In this document: in pieces, positions 12,359 through 16,911 of the stretch | Layout of the letters: every line of letters starts with the position of its first letter | Position numbering within the stretch: position 1 is the stretch's first letter | Assembly (NCBI GenBank): GCA_005877345.1 | Contig: VBPR01000220.1 | Coordinates: 1 to 16,911 of the forward strand | Length of the DNA stretch: 16,911 nt | Reading direction: 5' to 3' | Source of the DNA: Nitrososphaerota archaeon | Lineage (GTDB): Archaea > Thermoproteota > Nitrososphaeria > Nitrososphaerales > Nitrososphaeraceae | Notes under the pieces: model-generated | Seen by the model: only the letters and a program-made list of their open reading frames with translations | The model's database searches: none | What the model was told of the DNA's origin: nothing | Program-made: the position numbers and the translations under genes

Positions 12359-12790
12359 ATGGGTCTAGGAGAAAAGCTCTTTGAAGAGGTTGGCAAAATA
12401 ACAAATTTCAAAGTGGTAAAGGTGCATCCACTTGAAGGAATAACTACTGAAATTAGCTTTGCATCTGACGTTAGAGGGATAGGAAGATTTCCAAGTGGTA
12501 AAAATCTTGCTTCAGGTACAATGACTAGGTATCCTCATGGAATAATCGATGCTACGTGGCAAGGTACTTTGACGACCGAAAATGATGAGCAATTTGTTTG
12601 GTGGTCGCATGAAAAAGGTAAAGTACTTCAGGGCGGTAAAATTAATGGACTCAATATAGTAACGGGATTTACCAATTCCCAGAATTTATCTTGGATGAAT
12701 ACTCTGATTATAGTGGTGGAGTTAGCTGCCTCTGTGAACTCTGATGAGTTCTGTGCAGTTGCATACGAGTGGAGCGAGAAAGATGGATAG
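12359..12790 (+). CDS. Beta-barrel-like conserved protein, unknown function
   Basis: A 143-residue soluble protein, starting MGLGEKLFEEVGKITNFKVV and then almost wholly beta-strand. The core GIGRFPSGKNLASGTMTRYP followed by GIIDATWQGTLTTENDEQFV has the G-x-G-x-F-P-S-G pattern of small barrel proteins common in thaumarchaea, in which a first strand carries the gradient of the substance and a later strand the plea for a full fold; function is unknown. It has one cysteine near the end (EFCAVAYEW). A TATA-like caaatattaag (12327-12337) centred about 27 nt before the ATG supports the start. I see a distant likeness in layout to the secreted protein at 2166, but the present copy has no signal peptide. 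Stand-alone gene. Confidence 0.6.
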   Translation: MGLGEKLFEEVGKITNFKVVKVHPLEGITTEISFASDVRGIGRFPSGKNLASGTMTRYPHGIIDATWQGTLTTENDEQFVWWSHEKGKVLQGGKINGLNIVTGFTNSQNLSWMNTLIIVVELAASVNSDEFCAVAYEWSEKDG

Positions 12791-12880
12791 TCATCTTGAA
12801 TAAAGTCTTTAGGCGCTGCTGTTTGCCCTTAATTTTTGGATAAAAAATTCTTATCTAAAAGTTAGGACTTTTACCTTAAG

Positions 12881-13029
12881 TTGTCTAATATGTAAGATTT
12901 GTGGTCCACAATTCGAGGAAAGAGAGCGACTCAATATTCATAAAAAGGTTCACGAGAGAAAGTCAAAGATCGGTAAAGATCGGTGAATATGGAAGTCCAG
13001 AATTTAATCAGGATAGATTGAGAGGTTAA
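12881..13029 (+). pseudogene. Broken copy of the C2H2 zinc finger mini-gene
   Basis: From 12891 the frame encodes CKICGPQFEERERLNIHKKV and HERK, a complete C2H2 finger (C-x2-C-x12-H-x3-H), matching the intact gene at 15580-15720. Two lesions are visible: a 2-bp loss just before the finger, which disconnects the TTG start, and a 10-bp tandem duplication (12965-12984, unit aaagatcggt) that shifts the frame into a TGA. Removing the duplication restores EYGSPEFNQDRLRG and a stop at 13027-13029, exactly as in the other copy. Confidence 0.8.
12965..12984. repeat. Perfect 10-bp tandem duplication
   Basis: aaagatcggt twice in a row; the homologous place at 15580-15720 has the unit once (aaagatcagt on the minus strand). 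It frameshifts the zinc finger copy. Confidence 0.95.
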
Positions 13030-13030
13030 C

Positions 13031-13102
13031 CTAAATTACGTTAGCTAGAATCACTCCAAGAATACAAAATATAATAAAAATAATTATAAATGTTAATATC
13101 AT
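13031..13102 (-). CDS. Possible 23-residue membrane micro-protein
   Basis: The minus-strand ATG at 13102 encodes MILTFIIIFIIFCILGVILA then NVI and TAG, a single membrane span. Its stop lies 1 nt from the restored stop of the convergent zinc finger pseudogene, a tidy tail-to-tail arrangement. The homologous place in the other repeat copy has lost the ATG and carries a 1-nt insertion, so only this copy is open. An AT-rich tract can give such a hydrophobic frame by chance, so confidence is low. Confidence 0.25.
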   Translation of the reverse strand: MILTFIIIFIIFCILGVILANVI

Positions 13103-13187
13103 TTTATTAACAAAATTAGATCGAATCGACCTTCAAAATAGGCTTTCATGTTTCTTTAGACCAGAACGGAGGGAATAGTCTAATTTT

Positions 13188-13400
13188 TCATATGGTTCCG
13201 GGCAAATTATATGAGCTATACAAGTCAACAAATGTCGCTTTTACAATTTTGAATGCCAGACCTTCTTCATATGGTCCTTTTGATATAGCTTTCAGAATAC
13301 CCCTCTGTACTGATCTTAGTCTTTTTTTGTCCAACATTATGTCTTGGGGAATATCAATCTTCATTTCCATTTTTAATAATACTTCTTTAGTTTTAACCAA
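13188..13400 (-). CDS. Small basic protein, unknown function, beside Ku
   Basis: A 70-residue frame from TTG 13400. It reads as a soluble, basic protein: MVKTKEVLLKMEMKIDIPQD, then KKRLRSVQRGILKAI and FKIVKATFVDLYSSYNLP. A TATA-like TTTTTAAATA on the minus strand (about 13419-13429) centred 24 nt upstream supports expression and the TTG start; an internal ATG (M11) is an alternative. It diverges from the Ku gene, with 147 nt between starts, so the two could share regulation. The plus strand opposite is also open but has the Ser/Ile/Phe-rich look of a shadow frame. Its last codons lie in the inverted repeat, so the C-terminus may have been altered by that rearrangement. No family recognised. 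Confidence 0.45.
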   Translation of the reverse strand: MVKTKEVLLKMEMKIDIPQDIMLDKKRLRSVQRGILKAISKGPYEEGLAFKIVKATFVDLYSSYNLPGTI

Positions 13401-13517
13401 TAATCACAAATTGCAATCGATATTTAAAAACGTAAGTCTATTGTAGACTAACCTAAAGAACTGGATATGATATATTGAGATATTTGTCCCGTTAACTTGA
13501 GCCTAACCCATGAGCTG

Positions 13518-13544
13518 TTATAATCTTTGTTGAGCAGATTATAA
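13518..13544 (+). promoter_or_regulatory. Ku promoter: TATA box inside a perfect 8-bp dyad
   Basis: TTATAATC (13518-13525), 11 bases, GATTATAA (13537-13544). The left arm is centred 26 nt before the Ku ATG (13548), so it is the TATA box itself, and the right arm covers the place just before the transcription start. A protein binding both arms would block TBP or polymerase, so this looks like an operator. The dyad could also be chance in AT-rich DNA. Confidence 0.6.
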
Positions 13545-13547
13545 TGC

Positions 13548-14333
13548 ATGCCAGCTAGAAGTTTATGGCAAGGTAGTATCTCATTTGGACTTGTAAATAT
13601 ACCGGTTAAACTCTATACAGCAACAAACAGCAGGGAATATGTCTTTAACCAATTATGTCAAAATGGACATAGGATAAGATACAAAAAATGGTGTCCAGAA
13701 GAAGAAAGAGAAGTTCCATATTCTGAGATTAAAAAAGGATACGAAATACAGAAAGACAACTACATCGTATTCGAAAAGGAGGAACTCAACAAGGTAAAGT
13801 TAAAGACGACCCATTCCATCGACATTAAGGAATTCATTGACTACAACGAACTCGATCCTATTTTAATAGACAACAGTTACTACGTCGCCACTGATTCCAA
13901 AACGGGAAACGAAAAGGCTTACGCACTTTTAGTGAAAATACTAAACGATAACAACTTAGTTGCCATTGGTAAGGTTATTCTCAAGGATAGAGAAAACGTC
14001 ATAGCGCTGAGACCTTACCAGAGAGGTCTTGTCATGCATGTTTTGAATTACCTCAACGACATGAAGCCAATAGATGAAATACCAGAAATGGGGAATACAA
14101 AGGCAAAACTTGATCCACAAGAAATTTCTCTTGGCAAAATATTGGTACAGAAATATCGCAGTAAGGAATTCGATATCGGTGACTATTCCGACACGTATGT
14201 TCAAGAACTTAGGAAACTTATAGACGCAAAGAGTAAAGGAAAAAAATTCGTTTCATCTGCGCCTAAGGAGGCTAAGCCAACCAAAGATCTCCTTGAAGCC
14301 CTCAAGGCAAGCATTGAAACCAAGAAGAAATAA
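13548..14333 (+). CDS. ku: Ku protein, DNA end binding (NHEJ)
   Basis: A 261-residue prokaryotic-type Ku. The opening MPARSLWQGSISFGLVNIPV is the family signature, followed by the Ku core beta-barrel ring segments HRIRYKKWCPEEEREV, KGYEI, VFEKEEL and SIDIKEFI, then EKAYALLVKILND, ALRPYQRGLVMHVL and a Lys-rich C-terminal helix. Ku homodimers ring broken DNA ends and recruit a ligase (LigD in bacteria) for non-homologous end joining. No ligase, polymerase or nuclease partner is in this window. The bacterial CxxC after RYKK is incomplete (only CP remains). Length is typical. The gene and the DUF72 gene after it (65 nt, own start signals) lie between two inverted ~370-bp repeats. A dyad spans its TATA box. 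Ku is patchily distributed in archaea, so gain by transfer is plausible. Confidence 0.93.
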   Translation: MPARSLWQGSISFGLVNIPVKLYTATNSREYVFNQLCQNGHRIRYKKWCPEEEREVPYSEIKKGYEIQKDNYIVFEKEELNKVKLKTTHSIDIKEFIDYNELDPILIDNSYYVATDSKTGNEKAYALLVKILNDNNLVAIGKVILKDRENVIALRPYQRGLVMHVLNYLNDMKPIDEIPEMGNTKAKLDPQEISLGKILVQKYRSKEFDIGDYSDTYVQELRKLIDAKSKGKKFVSSAPKEAKPTKDLLEALKASIETKKK

Positions 14334-14398
14334 TCATTGAAGATAGTACGCTTTATTACAGAAACTAGTTAATAGTAACAAATGTATGTGATTATCCC

Positions 14399-15109
14399 TT
14401 GACATCGATTTTAATTGGGACATCAGGATACACGTATTCTTGGAACAAGGGAAAATCGAACAAGTTTGAGTGGTATGTCGATCAGGGATTTAATTCCGTA
14501 GAAATAAATGGCAGTTTTTATCGATTCCCTACCGAGAAGTCGGTAAACAATTGGAAGAATGTTTCAAGAAAAAATTTTAGTTTTTCAATAAAGGTTAACA
14601 GATCTATAACTCACTATACGAGGCTAAAAGGAGATAAATCAATAAAATTGTGGAAGCGCTTCAAGAACTCACTTGAACCACTAGAAGAAAGAATAACTTT
14701 TTGGCTATTTCAAATGCCTTCTACGTTTAGATATAATCAAGAGAATATAGAAAGAATAAAGAATTTTAGAATTAAAGCGGATTTAAACAGCAATGCGGTA
14801 TTAGAATTCCGGGATCGTTCGTGGTGGAGCAAAGCCTCTATCCAAGAGTTGGAAAGACTCAAAATACCGATGTGTTCTGTAGATGCACCTTTACTACCAA
14901 ACAAGATATTGAACTTGAACAAAACAGTTTACTTAAGATTGCATGGTTCTAAAACCTGGTATAATTACCTATATTCTGAAAAGGAGCTTAAAAGGATAAT
15001 TGCCAAGCTAGAAAAGAAATCTGCAACAAAGAAAGCAATATACTTAAATAACGATCATGGAATGCTCCCCAACGGAAAATACTTATTCGAACGTCTAATA
15101 AGGAGGTAG
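14399..15109 (+). CDS. DUF72 (YecE-like) family protein
   Basis: A 236-residue TIM-barrel-type protein. Family marks in order: ILIGTSGYTYSWNKG at the N-terminus, FNSVEINGSFYRFPTEKSV (about 31-50), FSIKVNRSITH, AVLEFRDRSWW, VYLRLHGSKTWYNYLYSEKE and AIYLNNDHGMLPNGKYLFE near the end. DUF72 proteins are widespread and their reaction is not established. The start is TTG 14399; a TATA-like gttaatagtaac (14368-14379) centred about 26 nt upstream supports it. It lies 65 nt after Ku on the same strand but seems to have its own promoter. DUF72 genes near end-joining genes are a plausible association that I infer from this neighbourhood only. Confidence 0.85.
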   Translation: MTSILIGTSGYTYSWNKGKSNKFEWYVDQGFNSVEINGSFYRFPTEKSVNNWKNVSRKNFSFSIKVNRSITHYTRLKGDKSIKLWKRFKNSLEPLEERITFWLFQMPSTFRYNQENIERIKNFRIKADLNSNAVLEFRDRSWWSKASIQELERLKIPMCSVDAPLLPNKILNLNKTVYLRLHGSKTWYNYLYSEKELKRIIAKLEKKSATKKAIYLNNDHGMLPNGKYLFERLIRR

Positions 15110-15408
15110 AAATCAGTACCAACAATCTACTACTATCAGATAGTTAGCCCAAATCTCAAATGACTAAGATAGTCGTTTCAAATTTTGCTGAATCACCTAG
15201 TGGTTCGGAGTTCGTTTGGTTTAATCAGTCAGTACTTGAGTGCCATTTACTGTTTGATTATTTAAGATATTCACGATTGCTGGATCTGGAACTATATTCT
15301 TGATGCTGAACCCTCTTTTAGAGACAAATTTGTCCTTCATCCCCTTAGGCCCATTTTGATAACGATAGAATTCAGTATTAAAAGTGCACACACATTGACT
15401 GAAAATTT
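15110..15408. other. Gap with a possible short or decayed frame
   Basis: A 47-codon plus-strand frame (15160-15303, beginning MTKIVVSNFAESPSGSEFVW) is the only candidate; it has no good promoter and is probably a remnant. Sequence near 15350-15408 may weakly continue the inverted repeat toward the gene at 13188-13400. Confidence 0.35.
15160..15303 (+). CDS. Doubtful 47-residue frame
   Basis: ATG 15160 to TGA 15301-15303. Composition is protein-like (FVWFNQSVLECHLLFDYLRY) but there is no TATA box at the usual place, no Shine-Dalgarno site and no motif. It lies between DUF72 and the right inverted repeat. It may be a degraded gene end. Confidence 0.25.
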   Translation: MTKIVVSNFAESPSGSEFVWFNQSVLECHLLFDYLRYSRLLDLELYS

Positions 15409-15579
15409 GGAACTATATGAAATTTCAGACTAGTCCCTCCGGTCTAGTCTAAAGAAACATGAAAGCCTATTTTGAAGTTTAATTGGTTCTAATTTTGTCA
15501 ATAAAAAGATATTAAACATTTATAATTATTTTTATTATATTTTGTATTCTTGGACTGATTCTAGTTAACGTAATTTAGA

Positions 15580-15720
15580 TTAGCCTCTCAATCTATCCTG
15601 ATTAAATTCTGGACTTCCATATTCACTGATCTTTGGCTTTCTCCCGTGAACCTTTTTATGAATATTGAGTCGCTCTTTTTCTTCGAATTGTGAACCACAA
15701 ATCTTACATTCAAAAGTCAA
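15580..15720 (-). CDS. 46-residue C2H2 zinc finger mini-protein
   Basis: Read from TTG 15720 on the minus strand: MTFECKICGSQFEEKERLNI, HKKVHGRKPK, then EYGSPEFNQDRLRG. One classical C2H2 finger, C5-x2-C8-x12-H21-x3-H25, followed by a basic linker and a polar tail. The TTG is the only start close enough; TATA-like CTTATGTAAAAG on the minus strand (15741-15752) is centred about 26 nt upstream, so the gene is probably leaderless. Single-finger proteins of this size are common in archaea and are likely nucleic-acid or protein binders; function is unknown. A second copy at 12881-13029 is broken. This gene is inside the right inverted repeat and is conserved in that copy only. Confidence 0.7.
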   Translation of the reverse strand: MTFECKICGSQFEEKERLNIHKKVHGRKPKISEYGSPEFNQDRLRG

Positions 15721-15740
15721 CTTAAGTTATAACTCCCAAC

Positions 15741-15752
15741 TTTTACATAAGA
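15741..15752 (-). promoter_or_regulatory. TATA box of the intact zinc finger mini-gene
   Basis: Minus-strand CTTATGTAAAAG centred about 26 nt before TTG 15720. The same place in the other repeat copy reads CTTATCTAAAAG. Confidence 0.45.
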
Positions 15753-15871
15753 ATTTCTAATCCAAAATTAATTGAAGTTTTTTTTAGAATCAATTTTGTC
15801 CCACATTATAGCTCTAAACATCTAGCGAATCTGATTCGCCTTGATTGGTTTGAAAATAAAATAATATCTGG

Positions 15872-16114
15872 CTATTTTCTTTGATAATTGCCATAACGGG
15901 AATAGTTTGTGTTTTGTCTATTGTCAAACGTACTTGCTCTTGGCGGTGGTGGGCTATCATTTTCATGACCCGGATGTGATCTTACATGGAACCAATATTG
16001 CGAAGGAGTAATAGGACTCTTACAGATTGGACAGTTTTGATGATCACATTTATGATTACCTATGAAATTAGGATGAATAGTCAAGTTACACTTATCGCAC
16101 TTATTTTTTTCCAA
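15872..16114 (-). CDS. Two-finger zinc protein with proline/asparagine-rich tail
   Basis: An 80-residue protein from TTG 16114. Finger 1 is C6-x2-C9 with H21 and C23 (CDKCNLTIHPNFIGNHKC), a CCHC-like set. Finger 2 is C28-x2-C31-x11-H43-x3-H47 (CPICKSPITPSQYWFHVRSH). The C-terminal 30 residues are disordered and rich in Pro, Asn, Arg and Tyr (SPPPPRASTF, NYSRYGNYQRK), which may bind RNA or partners. A TATA-like GTATATTT lies only about 15 nt before the TTG, so the exact start or promoter is uncertain. It is the neighbour of the other C2H2 mini-gene on the same strand, 151 nt upstream of it. The family is not recognised. Confidence 0.65.
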   Translation of the reverse strand: MEKNKCDKCNLTIHPNFIGNHKCDHQNCPICKSPITPSQYWFHVRSHPGHENDSPPPPRASTFDNRQNTNYSRYGNYQRK

Positions 16115-16364
16115 AATCGTTCTAAATATACTACTGTTAAACTCAATAAAGATGTATTGATTGATGAATCAATACCGATATCAACCCTATTCCTCTTTGG
16201 CATATTAGGCATTGATTGAACAAAAACAAAAATCTAAATACTGTGTAGCAGAATCCCAATACATGCAGGGCACTAATCCCGACGTATAGTTTTGTCCCTT
16301 CTCCTTGTCTCGTCTTCATTATAAGTAGTAGTATAGGTGTTTCATAAATAATATAGGTATACGT
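16115..16364. other. Gap before the flavoprotein remnant
   Basis: No gene is recognised. TATA-like cataaataatata (16343-16355) sits at about 15-25 nt before GTG 16365 and may be the old promoter of the flavoprotein gene. Confidence 0.4.
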
Positions 16365-16689
16365 GTGGCAGTAATTGGTGGTTCAATAGGTGGTCTTAGT
16401 AGCGCTTTAGCCTTGCATTCTATAAATTGTGACGTAAAGGTTTTTGAAAAATGATCCGGTGAAAAGTCGAGGGGCAGGTCTTGTAGTGCAAATGGAACTT
16501 GTTAATTTTCTAAAAGAACATGGTGTTACTACAGAAGATGCGATAAGCGTTCCTGCTTACAAAAGACAATACATATCAAAAGATGGAAGTGTCATATCGG
16601 AAGAACAGACTCTTCAGTTGATGACTTCGTGGGACAATGTCTATAGGCAGTGCAACTATGTAATCTTTATCTTGTTTCAATCTTGTTAG
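16365..16689 (+). pseudogene. FAD-dependent monooxygenase, frameshifted and truncated
   Basis: GTG 16365 opens VAVIGGSIGGLSSALALHS and continues to VKVFEK, a Rossmann FAD-binding start (GG-x-IGGL) with the acidic strand end (FEK) of aromatic-ring hydroxylase-type flavoproteins. The frame then hits TGA in an A-run (16446-16453); the neighbouring frame goes on with DPVKSRGAGLVVQMELVNFL and later LMTSWDNVYRQ, both family motifs. Loss of a base or two in the A-run explains the shift. After VYRQ the sequence turns into NYVIFILFQSC and stops at 16687-16689, so about three quarters of a normal enzyme (around 380 residues) are missing. It is a non-functional remnant. Confidence 0.8.
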
Positions 16690-16911
16690 TTTTTTCTATT
16701 AAGTGACAATACTTTACTCAATGAATAGAAGGATTCATCTGGTATGTATCTGAATTGTTAACAATACGGCTCCCAACGGACTCCAGACCTTTGATTGCGG
16801 TATTTGATTATCTTGCCTTAACATATGAAATTTCTTGAAGAAATGTAAAGAATTCAGATTGTAGTAAAAGAAGTAAACAGTAATAAATAACTAGTAAGTC
16901 CCCTGTATGGT
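16690..16911. other. Right-end stretch, nothing recognised
   Basis: Neither strand has a convincing frame, hairpin or repeat, and I find no continuation of the flavoprotein gene. Confidence 0.4.

Larger units (their letters stand above)
12829..13199. repeat. Inverted repeat, left copy (~370 bp)
   Basis: This segment matches the reverse complement of 15409-15771 over its whole length with scattered substitutions and a few small indels; identity by eye is about 85%. Matched landmarks include tcaggatagattgagagg, aatacaaaatataataaaaa and aaaataggctttcatgtttc. It carries the broken C2H2 mini-gene and a convergent micro-ORF. Weaker likeness may continue a little further inward. Confidence 0.95.
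15409..15771. repeat. Inverted repeat, right copy (~363 bp)
   Basis: The reverse complement of 12829-13199. It carries the intact C2H2 mini-gene (15580-15720, minus). The two copies point outward to inward around 13200-15408 and could recombine to invert the Ku-DUF72 segment. Confidence 0.95.

Noticed and set aside
13192..13446. 84-codon plus-strand frame
   Set aside because: It is antisense to the frame at 13188-13400, which has a better protein composition and a placed TATA box; Ser, Ile and Phe richness is typical of a shadow.
12829..15771. Inverted repeats as ends of an insertion sequence or transposon
   Set aside because: No transposase or integrase between or beside them, no target duplication seen, and the repeats themselves carry genes.
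15986..16219. 77-codon plus-strand frame
   Set aside because: It lies antisense to the two-finger zinc protein, whose motifs are unmistakable.

Overview
The window looks like chromosomal DNA from an ammonia-oxidising thaumarchaeon (Nitrososphaeria), most like the AT-rich, gene-sparse Ca. Nitrosocosmicus group. That placement is inference from: AT-rich sequence with long gaps between genes; archaeal TATA-like boxes centred about 23-29 nt upstream of most starts, so many transcripts look leaderless; frequent TTG/GTG starts; secreted proteins rich in N-glycosylation sequons; a plastocyanin-like copper protein; and many one-domain zinc proteins. There is no rRNA, tRNA, CRISPR array, transposase or integrase.

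Layout. 1-118 (minus) is the start of a protein built of an STKAK pentapeptide repeat, cut by the window edge. 119-840 has no gene but carries copies of a hairpin repeat family. 840-1826 holds small secreted or membrane proteins. 2055-2860 holds a secreted beta-rich protein between two decayed copies of one C-terminal coding fragment. 2927-3856 is an extracellular Cache sensor without an output domain. 4068-4817 has a 42-residue six-cysteine protein, a helical protein and a broken membrane mini-gene. 5082-5801 is a HEPN-domain gene framed by 62-bp direct repeats. 6104-7145 combines three hairpin repeats with the plastocyanin-like gene. 7240-8324 has a stand-alone CheY-like receiver and a GvpU-like protein. 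8424-10192 is a two-gene operon with proper Shine-Dalgarno sites whose products share three DUF2795-like modules, plus a C2H2 finger. 10588-12790 carries small unknown proteins, an Hsp20 chaperone, a zinc protein broken by a 20-bp tandem duplication, and a beta-barrel-like protein. 12829-15771 is the most unusual part: a Ku gene (DNA end joining), a DUF72 gene and a small unknown gene sit between two inverted copies of a ~370-bp segment that itself carries a C2H2 mini-gene. The right end has another zinc mini-protein and a frameshifted, truncated FAD monooxygenase.

How the genes may work together. Ku is the only recognised repair gene; no end-joining ligase or polymerase is here. Cache sensor, receiver, HEPN and Hsp20 suggest environmental response, but none forms a clear pathway with its neighbours. 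The region is shaped by duplication and decay: at least four genes are broken, two of them by short perfect tandem duplications lying close to the Ku gene.
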